A DNA stretch of 44,772 bases from Bondarzewia mesenterica (Eukaryota > Basidiomycota > Agaricomycetes > Russulales > Bondarzewiaceae): contig SGPL01000266.1 of NCBI GenBank assembly GCA_004802705.1, positions 1 through 44,772 on the forward strand. The letters run 5' to 3'. A program made the translations under genes and the position numbers. Positions 22,536 through 32,963 of this stretch are shown in pieces. Below the pieces are notes generated by a model. That model did no database searches. It was not told the DNA's origin and saw nothing but the letters and a program-made list of their open reading frames with translations. Each line of letters opens with the position of its first letter. Positions within the stretch are counted from its first letter, which is position 1.

Positions 22536-23330
22536 GTTCAGAGTTATGCGCATTCCATCTGTATAGTATGTTTGCGGTTTGTCTATTATCTTGTTCATTC
22601 TCTTGCTTGATTCATATTGTCAGATCGCTTTCATGTTGTGCAGGTTAAGTATTGTGACAGTTCAGACTCAGGTATCGATGATCTATGTGCTATGTCTGTC
22701 ACCTTGTTCATTCTAATTTTAGTGAAACTTCGTTGAATTGTTCGATGAAATGGGCTGCGTATCTCCCACACACAGCCAAATTGACGAGCAATCGGGAGAT
22801 CTACGCTTTCTGCCCAAGATCCTGCTTGTCAAGTACTGAAGGCGAGTGCATGATATTTTTTTTTCTTCAATGTCCCATTTCTTAAGTACCATTTATGCGT
22901 TGAAATACCGATGTTTTGTGGGCCCACCATCTCACGATTTTTTTTCTCGTGTTGAAAGCAGTGTTGATAAGTCTTGGTAAGTCGAGGCCTGTGTGCTGCG
23001 CCTTGGCCGTGCCACTGACGGATGGCAGGTCCTTGGGAGTTTTGTTTCCAGAATTAGGTTCCACAGCCACGCACGTACAGTGCGCTGCACCAATCACAGT
23101 GCGCGTATTCTTGTCATGTGTCGCCGGATGCAAACAGACACCCCCATGGGGACGGCTAACGTGTTCGGGTATGGAACTTTGCAGGATGGCTGTCCACCTT
23201 CCCATGGGAATCCGTACATGCGTGGGCATCATATTTAACTGGAAGTTCAGCCTCAGTGTGGCGCATCATTCTCCCTTCCTTGTGCTGTGCTTGTCATCCC
23301 TTCTGCCGACGTCGTCCAATCGTCATAGTA
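22536..23330. other. Intergenic, possible upstream exons of the b561 gene
   Basis: About 800 bases. The first part is the 3' flank of the kinesin gene. From 22916 to 23240 frames are open on both strands, but I could not identify a DOMON domain or a signal peptide, which many fungal b561 proteins carry upstream. A GATAAG word occurs near 22965. No gene is claimed. Confidence 0.4.
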
Positions 23331-24222
23331 ATGTCGACTACTTTCTCGGTCCCTCTTCGGCCTGCAGAAAAAGACGCAAGGAATCACGCATTGCTCTCTT
23401 CCATTGGGTTTTTAATTCTGCTGCCTCTTGGGTCACTCATTGCGAGATATACTAGGACGTTCACGACTGGGTGTGTTCTCAATCGGCTTATAACAAAGAG
23501 ATTCTAAAGTGACTGATTGACGTCATGTTCGAAGGTGGTGGTTCGCTCATTGGATCCTGAATTTCGTGATTTCTGGGCCTATCATCTTCGCTGGATGGGC
23601 ATTAGGACACAAGGCAACCGGTGAGCTGCTCACCGGTGGCAACTTCAACGATGCGCACAAGGTGCTTGCTATTCTTTCAATCGTATGTATTTGCGGCTAA
23701 CGCTGTCCTTTACTGCAACAGAGGATTGGGCTGGTAATATTAATATTGTACATCACACAACTTCTTTTGGGCGTGTTCATCCATTTCTTCCGCATGCCTT
23801 TTCTGTTCGTGGCACACCGACCTCCCCAGAACTATGTCCATGCAACCTTGGGGTTGACAATTCTAGCGCTATCCGCGTATGAGGTGAGATGTTTGCCGTG
23901 AGAAATGGTTTTGCCTGACTCATGGGCGTCCAGGTCTATTCCGGCTTGTATACCGAGTGGCCTCTATCCACAGGCAACCTTCATGTTGTCCCAGAGTCTG
24001 CCAAGCACGCGTGGCTCGCTCTCGTAATTGTGGGCATACACAGTGCCTTTTTGCAACTGAGAGATCACTGACCAGTGGATGTTACTCTCCCCATGTAAGG
24101 TGTTCTGGGCTCTTTACGCCCTAGGTTTGGGGTTCCTGCCGAGACAATACAAGCAGGAAAGCGCTGGACGATTGCATCAGAACGAGAAGAGGGTACCGGA
24201 GGGAAGTGATTCCAGCGCCTGA
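23331..24222 (+). CDS. Cytochrome b561-type transmembrane protein
   Basis: Exons 23331-23470, 23535-23661, 23722-23883, 23934-24029, 24100-24222 sum to 648 nt (215 aa). About five hydrophobic helices are visible: HALLSSIGFLILLPLGSLIA, HWILNFVISGPIIFAGWALG, IGLVILILYITQLLLGVFIH, ATLGLTILALSAY and ALVIVFWALYALGLGFLPRQ. The first-helix His, the AHW and HRPPQNYVHA motifs and the closing LPRQYKQE are typical of fungal cytochrome b561 domains, which bind two hemes b and pass electrons across a membrane, some acting as ferric reductases. No DOMON heme domain precedes it, so it is the short, b561-only form unless upstream exons were missed. Convergent with the next gene. Confidence 0.82.
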
Positions 24223-24709
24223 TAGTAAGGGCGTTGGGACTGGCGAGTTCGAGAGTCGAGACTACCTCGGAGTGCAAGACGTATAGAGCTCGGGCTCGCT
24301 GATGGACAGTACAAGTAAGGATACAGTTACATACGTGCAAGAATGGACCCGGCTACAATCGTATTCCTATCTAATAGAGACGGACAGAAGCATTTGCCAG
24401 ATATCGATACAGAGAGTGTAGGTGTAAGAGATCGAAACGAATGAAAAGAGTGGAAACCTCGGAGGCCGAAGTCAAAGGGGTATGTGGGTATAAATGAAGG
24501 CCGACGGTCTGGACATATAAGAAAAGGACAATGATAAACACAACTGGGGTATGGTGGTTGCTGCGTATTAAACGAGCGTCTTCGTACGTTATCGTCTGAT
24601 CGCAAGGCGACGGCTTTTCGATGGTTCGTTGGGTTAGTAGCCAAGGGTGCTGCGGGTTTTCACGGGGCAGGGGGTATCCAGGTCGTCATTGAGACATGGC
24701 ACCTGACCA
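24223..24709. terminator. Convergent 3' flanks, no gene
   Basis: 487 bases between the stop codons of two converging genes. Frames are short and unsupported. It presumably carries both 3' UTRs and polyadenylation signals; no distinct hairpin was found. Confidence 0.4.
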
Positions 24710-25562
24710 TTACGAAGTCGAAGAGGAATACGGCCCGGCGTTCATCTGATCCGCAGGGACTCCGTACGGGTGGTGACGATGAGAGGATGATGAAGAAGGG
24801 TGCGCCGGACCAGGTGAACCATATGTGGAATGAGTACCAGCTGTCTGGGTATGCGGGGCATGTCGGGGCTGGGAGTGTTGTTGGTGCGAACGAGCGGCAG
24901 GTCCTTGTTGGGAGTAGGTGACGAAGTCAGGGAAGTTTCCGGATAGGAAGAGGGCGCCTACAAGAAGAGAGCTCGAGGAAGGTGTGGGGTACATCATGAT
25001 GCCTGCGCCTAGAAGCCTGTCTGGTACATTCCATGGCGCGTAGGCAACCTGACAAGCAGAGTTCAACGTGTGTGCATAATACAGAATGAACGGTCAAGCT
25101 CACCACCTCATTATCCTGCAAGAGTCGAGAGAACGTGGTAAACCGAGCCTGGTTGGCCGAATTGGCAGCAGGATCCGAGAGCCTGTCTGGCATGAAGGCA
25201 CAGACTGGAGGAGAATTGCGTCTGACCCATGTAGCAACATCGGGCAGCGTTATGCGGCGTTGGCTGAAGTAGACATAGAGATGCGAGGGCCAGAGATCCA
25301 TTCGGCTTCAATAGCGAATATGAGCACGAGGGCCTCTGACTTTGAATTATCGGGCATGGACTCACTTGTCGCCGTCAGTTTCGGCAGCAGTCACGTAGAC
25401 ATCTTCGTACGAATGACCCCGCGCAGCGTTAAGGTGGATCAGGGTCAAAGAGCCTGACCACGCCTTCGACTGCGGGACCTGCTCCGCGGGTGGAGGCACA
25501 AAAGATTCGAGATGTGAGGGTTGGCGGAATACCATCGTCTTGGAGGTGAGAATTACAGGCAT
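24710..25562 (-). CDS. Hypothetical protein with SPOC/MED25-like domain
   Basis: Three exons, 25562-25366, 25305-25104, 25048-24710, sum to 738 nt (245 aa). The start MPVILTSKTMVFRQPSHLES is preferred because upstream stops block extension of the frame through any acceptor I tried. The fold-like order is: W-SGSLTLIHL strand, DLWPSHLYVYFSQRRITLPD, then WVRRNSPPVCAFMPD, DQ-like RFTTFSRLLQDNEVVAYAPW and MMYPTPSSSSLLVGALF. That resembles the beta-barrel SPOC/ACID domains of transcription regulators such as Mediator subunit 25. The tail is Gln/His/Ser/Pro-rich. No von Willebrand domain is present, so it is not a complete MED25. The gene model is sound; the domain call is a weak inference. Confidence 0.6.
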
Positions 25563-28500
25563 GGTGGAGGACTACTGGCGAACCTCTTTAACATGTTGAG
25601 ACTGGCCCTGGAGTACATAATACGTGCAGGGCACTTATGTGCGGATCCGGAAACGACGCTGGGCCGTCGAGATGGGCTCGGGCATGTTGGGTCATTATGT
25701 GGAGAAGAATTACATATCAAAGTCAAAAATTCTGAAGTCGTGGGTAAATGAGATAGATCTGAGGATCTCACTTGCTGCCTTCGCATCGACTCGAAGAAAT
25801 TCGCTTCGAAGGATAGGAAGTTTCCGCTCTTATATGCGCGTCCTGGCAGACGGGCCGTTTACGATACCCCCCAAGCGGTTGATAATTATTACTGGAGGAC
25901 ATGCCTTCAGTCGTCCATATCGTAGAACGAAAACACGACTATAAAGAGACGATCTCTGGTAGTGCCTGGCCGATCGTGACCGGCTGAATATCGGATAGCA
26001 GACTCTGGAGGGCTATCATAGAGAACTAGGCGCCCTTAGGCGCCCCGTCTCCAGGTCGTCCCACCCGAGAACCAGGGAGGTTTCTCATAAGAGAAGATAG
26101 GCCCTCAATGGCATCGCACACGAGGAAAACGCAGCAACACCTTCTGGTAACGTGGGATAGTCGGATCCAGATGAATCGAGGTTCTACCTTCGGCAGAGCA
26201 CGACTCCAGCACGCATTAAAATACTCGAAAAAAGATTGAAATGGAAGATTCCGTCAAGACCATTACCGCCACAACAAGGAATAGGGTCTTGCCAGTGTGC
26301 AAATACTGCCTCGTTCCAAGCAAACACAATGCAATGAGGATTATTCGCAGAGTACTCAGTAAGAGGTCTAGCACGAAAGCATGCCCGAGAAGTCCGCCCA
26401 TCATCCAGTGATTTGTCAAGGCGTGGAAGACAAGAAATGATTGGGCACGTCGGGCAGAACAGATGGACTTATCTTCCGACCAGGACCCGATACGTTCTGC
26501 TCCTCGTCATCGTCGTCGGCGCAATGAAATTGGCTTTTCCAGCTGAACGCAGCGAATATCGTCAAGACGATAGTTCCTATCCACGTGCCAACCACGCGTA
26601 TCTTCAAATTGCTCTTTCGATTTACTTTTTCTAAGTACCACTCGCCCTAGCGACTGAGGTTCCTCATGATCTCGAGCTCGTCGATAGGAAGGCCCAAATC
26701 ATGCGCAACAAGCGCCTTGAGATTGCAGCTGAAGTCACAGTTACAGTGAGTCGATAGATATACACACCTACCTACATTTCGATAGTTACTAGCCCTTCGT
26801 CAGAAAACAAACAATGAATATTCGTGATTTGATCGAATCTCATGTCAACTGCGCATGCAAGATTTTCAGATCGGTTGGATACCTCGAACAAAATTGGTCA
26901 GGTACACTCCTCCGCTATTTCGTCAGAACAGCTCGCTGCTCCCAAGACAATTACTCTGTCACTCGCATGGAACAAATTTATTCGATCAGAGACGTACTTC
27001 GTTCCGACTTACGCATCGTTCAAGTGAGGTGTCCAGGCCAGTTTCCGTTGCTATTTAACGTTTTTGTCCTCATCAGAAATGTTTGCAAGCAAGTACTTGT
27101 AAGTAAGTACATTTTTACGGTAGGATACTCAGTAAATATATGTGACACTATGTACCATAAATATACCGCGCACTCGGATGAGCAAGCACAACAAGTATCT
27201 AAAAGCCAATCTGCGTTGCCATTGTGTCGGTCAGTCCTTGTTCTACATCCAGCTGTAACATGAACTCTGGCAACAGGCCTAGGTATGATCTTCGTTGGCC
27301 TTGCCTGAGCGCATCGGACATCCGACATACCGGTAAGCAATTATCCAAATGGCAACAAGGTGCACATCCACGTCACGTATAATGAAAAGATAGGATAGGA
27401 ACTATAGCAGATTCCAGCAGGATCTTCCGATCGGTGCGCATGATGCATCCTGCTGACCCCTACTGAGAGCAAGTACTTTTTATCCGTATTCCTGAGTAAA
27501 TGGCACCGATACTATAAACATGTAGACCGTAACATGGGATCAATTAAGCGGCGACTGAATATAGATGATACACTGGAGCTACCTAGCGTCCGAGTTTTCG
27601 CTGCAAGAGCCGAAATTCCGGATATCTCAACGCTGAGAAGAGAGTAAATTCTGGTAACCTCAAATCAGAGCCGCCAAAGCAGGAGAAACCCTTTTTACAG
27701 ATTGAAGTTACTCGAATGCATGTGAGTTCTCGCTCAAACTGGTATGGTATTGATTCTCTCTCACCATAAATTAATTGCTCCGACGCTTACGCTTCACGAG
27801 AGGTAAGGTCAGAGGTACGAGATACGGCGATAATAAAATCTTCCCAATTTTGATATGGTATCAAGCATAAGCTTGGAACATGACTGGACGTTTCCAGTTA
27901 AATTAGGGATAGCCGAAGATACCTACACGCTGCATCTGCTGTGAGCATTCAAACATTCGATATGCAGACCCTGATGTGACGTGTATTTAAGGCGGAGGCC
28001 TGAGGAGTTGAGAGGTAAGTATTGTTATTCGCGTGGTTCGAAGCTATGAGCCAACGGTAAACATATATAACGTACGTGTAGACTTCGGACTCTCCAGAAA
28101 AGGCGGCACGCATCAGTATGCCGCATGTGGAACTTGCGACAATCAATGTGAGTTACAAAGACTCCCTCTACACATATTTATGTAGCAGAAAGATCTTCAG
28201 TGCACACGCATTGGCCGCAGCTCACAATCCATGATGTGCTTACCATCGAGTCGAAGCTCTTCGTATTATGCTTCTGATTCGCGGGGGCGACTTGAGCTGT
28301 CGTTACATTTGATTCATCCCAGGGTTGAGACATGCATGAAGGATCTTCTGTTCGTGGAAAGAGCGCGTTCGTTAGCATACTTAGAATCTACGTATACGAA
28401 GCTTTTCAAGCCAATACCTCGACTTTCATCCTCTTCCTCAATGCGGGAGCAGATGTTGCTATGCTACAGTGAGCCTTGCAAGTTTCTCACTTGTATATTC

Positions 28501-31472
28501 TTGTGCAGATTTACACCATTAGAATGCTGAATTTATAACTTAAGGAGCGAGAATCTCAGGACTTAAAAGTTGAAACGTATGCAGGTTTTACCTCGGATTG
28601 ACCATGGACTTTAAGGAAGCAAGACGGCAAATATATGTGACGCACTTGCTGATTCACTATTCGCCCTTGATCCAAACGCCAATTCCGCGAGAACAGTTTT
28701 GTGATGCCGGGCAGCTACTTCTACCAGTAGTTGGTTTCCATGGGCCATTGCCTGCAGAGCTGATTCAGTTACAGTTAAAAAAAAGTCAACGGCAGGAAGT
28801 ATAGCGACTCGCGATGGTGAAGCGCAGACGTTATTTGCTTCCGCACGGAAATATAATCTAATCAAACAGTCTAAAGTTTGACCGTGCCATTGTCTTTTCT
28901 TATTCTGTCAAATTATCCTCAGCCATTGTGGGTTTATAACAGAATGACATACCAGGTCGCGCCGGCCAAATCCACTCGGCACTCCTTTGAATTAACGGTA
29001 TTCTCGAGAAGCACATAGGGGACAGCACCGCTGCACACGGATATCTGATGTCATGCAGACAGAAGAACCCGGATATCCTTTGTGGCGGCATTCGCCTATT
29101 CAAACGGCATCGGGTCAAGTCCGCATTCAAAACTCGTCGCACGAGGCCAGAGTCGAAGCTAAGTCAGTAATTCGGTCGGCACCTGTAGCCGTAGACTCGC
29201 CTTTAGTCAGTTTCTAGGTCATCGTCAACCAAACGACCGGCTCACCTTGTTGTGAGAGCCATGATAACCGCATAGCCAAGCGGCAAAGAAATGCGAGGGG
29301 GCAGAGAGGAGTGGAGCATATGCGGGGGTAAGTCCACTTTCCTGATGTTACGGTAACGCCGCCCATATGAAGCGGTCATCGCAGCGTTGAGATATTCAAA
29401 ACATCATCTTGCGCTTAAATAGTAACAAAAAAATACTCCACAAAATTCTTGTGCCCACGCTGCCGAGGATGCCGAAGGTTTTATAAACCATCGGTGCCGA
29501 GATCTTGTGTTGTATAGGCGAAGGCGGTAACGGTATGGCAGCACAACGGAGAGTTGTGAGACATGGCGACGGACTGAATGTCGTTCGAGTTGTCGCAGTT
29601 GTACAGGTGAGAACAACGGATGGAAAACGGAGATAGGTGAGGGGAATGCGTAGGAACGTAATAGACGTTCGGCGGAGTAATCGTTAGTTACAGTCAAGAG
29701 GGGATGCAATGAGCACTGACTAGACCGGACGACCTTGTGGAACTGAAATTTTTGGGCACTTCAGAATCCAGACGCACGGTAGCTCCGTTATCTCCTTGAG
29801 ATGAATCCCCGCATTGACACTATTATGGGTCAGCGAGCATGTCAAAGTCCGTAGACGAGAAAATCATCTCAAATGGTCCCCTACAGTGCAGCGGGCCCGT
29901 TGGCAAATGACATCGGCCTGTTTGGCGCTCTAAGCATCGCGATGCAAGATTTTTCGCAGAGAAACATGCCAGTTAGGTGACGATGTCTGATTTGGGCTTG
30001 TTCAAGGCTGCATGCAAGCGAAAGGAGTAGGGAGCAAAGAATGTCATGTCTGAAGTTCGCGTAACGAAGCATAAGACCACGATTTGAATATAGCTGTCAC
30101 CAGCTATAAAGATCATATGCGTAACAGGAAAAAGATGTGTGCAAGCTCAGGCATGATGGTTTGACATCCTTGGGCGCCATTGCGGTAGGGAAACTCAAAG
30201 AGGCGCAAAAGTAGATAAGTCATAAGAGACTATATCAGCTTAGAATTGCAGTCAACAGAAGACAAATATCACAGTGGGGTAGGAAGAGACAGGGAAAACA
30301 AAAAACCTTCCATCGCGGGCCTAGACGAATTGAAAGTCCAGCAAAGAGAGATATCATTGCCTTTCATGGGAGGACGAAAAACCAATAGTCATCGCCGTGA
30401 AAGTGACGCCCCAGCCACGTCCAATGATAACGATAAAAAAAAAACCCCCCTTTTCGTGCTGCAGGTACTAACCGAAAGCACTAACGGGCAGGTAAAAGGT
30501 CGGAATAATCTTACGCACCTCGATGCCAATGCCATTCTTCTGCAAGCAAATAAATTGAAAAAGGATGCTGCTGCGCATGCACCGAGGTAATGCTCGTTCC
30601 ACAATATGCTTACTGCGTCTCGTCAGCAAAGGAGATGAGCTCAGTTATATGTGGCTATCCAGCTCCAAATATCAGTATCGTTCCCAAAATCCCAAGTCAC
30701 GTTAGAACGAAAGGAAAGAGCAGTCTTGCAGCTATACTTACGCAGCATCTGCACCAGCGATCCTTCAATCTGTATGAGACAGAAAGGGAGGGCTATGGTT
30801 TGAGTCATCGTCGCTGAGAACGCCGGCCAGATATGGTCAATATGGTGAGCAGTGCGTAGTGTTAGGTAGTTGATAGGCCATCGACACTCGCGCGAATTCT
30901 CATATGGCTGAGGTTTTTCTGCACGAAATCAAACGAAAAACATTCTCGATCGTCAAGTATCCTGCGCTCTTAACCGAGATCAAGAGAAGTTCTGCTCTGC
31001 ATCAAACGGTGTGGGATCAGAGGACTTATAGAGCAACTGAAGACGACCGACCAGGAAAAAGGGAGCCAGATGCGAATACCATATTCTAGACGAGGTGCGT
31101 GGTGATAATTGACAAGCAAGTCCAGTTTTGAGTAAAGGAGAGTAGCTGACAATATATAGCCTTCTGTGACAGCTCGTTCAGCGGTATGGCGACGCTTGAA
31201 GAAATATTGTTGGGCATTGAACACCGCGAGACGAGCAAACAGATGGAATCCTTGGGAAAATAGAGATAGTATAACTTGGTGGTCGACAAAATATGGATTT
31301 GGTAGGTTTTGGTGATGGTGAACAGAACGACGGTCATGAATCTCTTTTGAAGGTAGGCAAAGGAGCTGCTACGACAGTGACCTAGTACATGGTGGTCCAC
31401 TCACAGTATGACATAATCCCGTAGTGTAAGTAATCTTGAATCGACAACTCTTTCGCTAAAGTTGCCGCCTAG
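25563..31472. other. Gene-poor region with exon-like islands
   Basis: Nearly 6 kb with no recognisable gene. Several islands look exon-like. At 26660-26745 (+), VPHDLELVDRKAQIMRNKRL is followed by EIAAEVTVT and a GTGAGT donor. At 26842-27027 (+) a frame ends in KTITLSLAWNKFIRS and then YFVPTYASFK. At 27570-27640 (+) there is VRVFAARAEIPDIS. At 28231-28470 (+) a Ser/Leu-rich frame is open. At 30246-30590 (+) a basic, Lys-rich frame is open for 114 codons and includes an A9C6 homopolymer. I could not join them into one gene and saw no transposon or terminal repeats. They may be remnants of decayed genes or elements. Confidence 0.4.
26216..26500 (-). pseudogene. Fragment of a hydrophobic membrane protein
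   Basis: A minus-strand frame ending at 26216 reads SICSARRAQSFLVFHALTNH, then WMMGGLLGHAFVLDLLLSTL, RIILIALCLLGTRQYLHTGK and TLFLVVAVMVLTESSISIFF. This gives two or three strong transmembrane segments with a normal-looking stop. The frame opens just after a TGA near 26530, so upstream exons would be needed, and none was found. No family was recognised. It could be the last exon of an undetected gene or a relic. Confidence 0.3.
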
Positions 31473-31479
31473 TGACTCA
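31473..31479 (+). promoter_or_regulatory. Gcn4/AP-1 site upstream of eIF2-alpha
   Basis: TGACTCA is the exact Gcn4/AP-1 core, 62 bp before the eIF2-alpha ATG. It may instead fall in the 5' UTR. The match is seen; binding is inferred. Confidence 0.4.
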
Positions 31480-31540
31480 TTTCTTTTGTAATTCGTGCTC
31501 ACGATTATCTCTGTTCTCCGTACCACCCTCTTTGCCTGAT

Positions 31541-32832
31541 ATGCGATACTATGAGAACAAGTATCCTGAGGTTGACGAGCTCGTCATGGTACAAGTCCGT
31601 CAAATCGCGGAGATGGGGGCCTATGTCAAGCTGGTACGTCTGCTGAGCGACTCTAAGCCAGTGTCTGTGATAACTATCCGATCACTTTCGCAGCTGGAGT
31701 ATGATAACATCGAGGGAATGATTCTACTATCTGAACTTTCCCGCCGTCGTATTCGATCGATCCAAAAACTAATTCGTGTCGGGAGGAACGAGGTCGTGGT
31801 TGTCTTGCGTGTAGACAAGGAGAAGGGTATGTTTTTTAGTATTAAATTTTAGCTAATTATACCAATCAGTTTTGCCAGGATACATCGATCTATCAAAACG
31901 TCGAGTCTCGCCAGAGGATATCATAAAATGCGAGGAGCGTTACATGAAGGCGAAAACTGTTGCTTCCATAATGCGTCACGTCGCATCGCGGCTACCGTCA
32001 TTTGATGCGGAGGAGGCTGCGAAAGCCGCAGACGGGAAAGAAGACGCTCAGAAGGAGGGGCAGGAAGAAGCGGCGGCTGAAGAGGCAATCGTTCCGCCTG
32101 GGTCAAGCGAGGAGGAGCGGCTGGAGAAGTTGTATGAGCAGATTGCATGGCCGTTGGGACGCAAGTACGGGCATCCGTATGAAGCATTCAAGTTGGCCTT
32201 AACGTGCGTCTTCTCCCTGTCTATTTTATTGTCTGGCTCTGGTGACTGAACAGTAAGCAGAGAGCCAGAAGCAGTGTTCTCGTCTCTGCCAGGCCCTGTC
32301 CCCACGCCCACTTACACTCTTCTTATGAACACCATCGCCCGACGACTGACACCCCAGCCTATCAAGCTCCGTGCCGATATTGAATTGACCTGTTATACGC
32401 CTGCTGGAATTGACGCGATAAAAAAGGCACTCAAAGCGGGGGAGAAAGTGAGCACCGACGCAGTACCCATCAAAGCCAAGTTGGTCGCCCCGCCCCTGTA
32501 CGTCCTGAGCACTAATGCAACAGATAAGGTACGTGCCGTTTCTGGACGCTGAGGCGCACCTCTCATTGATAAATGTGCAGTTCGGTGCCGTCGAGCGGTT
32601 GGAACGCGCGATAGAGACCATTCAGAGCACGATTGAAGAGCAGGGTGGTGCACTTGTCGTGAAGATGAAGGTTGGTTATCACATGATTCTACTTGGCAAT
32701 AGTTTCTCAAATTGTGTTCCACAGCCTAAAGCCGTCTCGGAGACCGAAGAACAGGATCTCGCACAACTCATGGCCAAGGCCAGTCGCGAAAACGCAGAGG
32801 TATCCGGAGACGAGGACGAGGAGGAGGTGTAA
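31541..32832 (+). CDS. SUI2: Translation initiation factor eIF2 subunit alpha
   Basis: Exons 31541-31633, 31694-31826, 31879-32203, 32261-32528, 32581-32670, 32725-32832 sum to 1017 nt (338 aa). This is the alpha subunit of eIF2, which delivers initiator Met-tRNA to the 40S ribosome. The N-terminal S1 domain is clear: [40 protein letters not shown] and the phospho-loop [10 protein letters not shown]. Ser47 here corresponds to the Ser51 phosphorylated by Gcn2-type kinases. The helical domain carries an Ala/Glu/Lys-rich low-complexity insert (about residues 120-145) absent from the yeast and human proteins. The C-terminal domain follows ([40 protein letters not shown]) with an acidic end EDEEEV. 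The ATG gives [10 protein letters not shown], the normal family start region. Convergent with NOC4, 131 bp apart. Confidence 0.95.
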
Positions 32833-32963
32833 AAATGCGACATGCTGTGTAGTATCATTTGTGGTCTTGCCATTATGATGTCTCTTACTTTCAGGATCAG
32901 ATGATGTTGTATCAATTACTGCAAAGCTGTGATGTACTTTTGAGCTCATCTAAAAAGCTCCCA

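Noticed and set aside
30246..30590. 114-codon Lys/Ser-rich frame as a gene
   Set aside because: No known domain, no splice partners, and a homopolymer-rich interior; kept only as an exon-like island.
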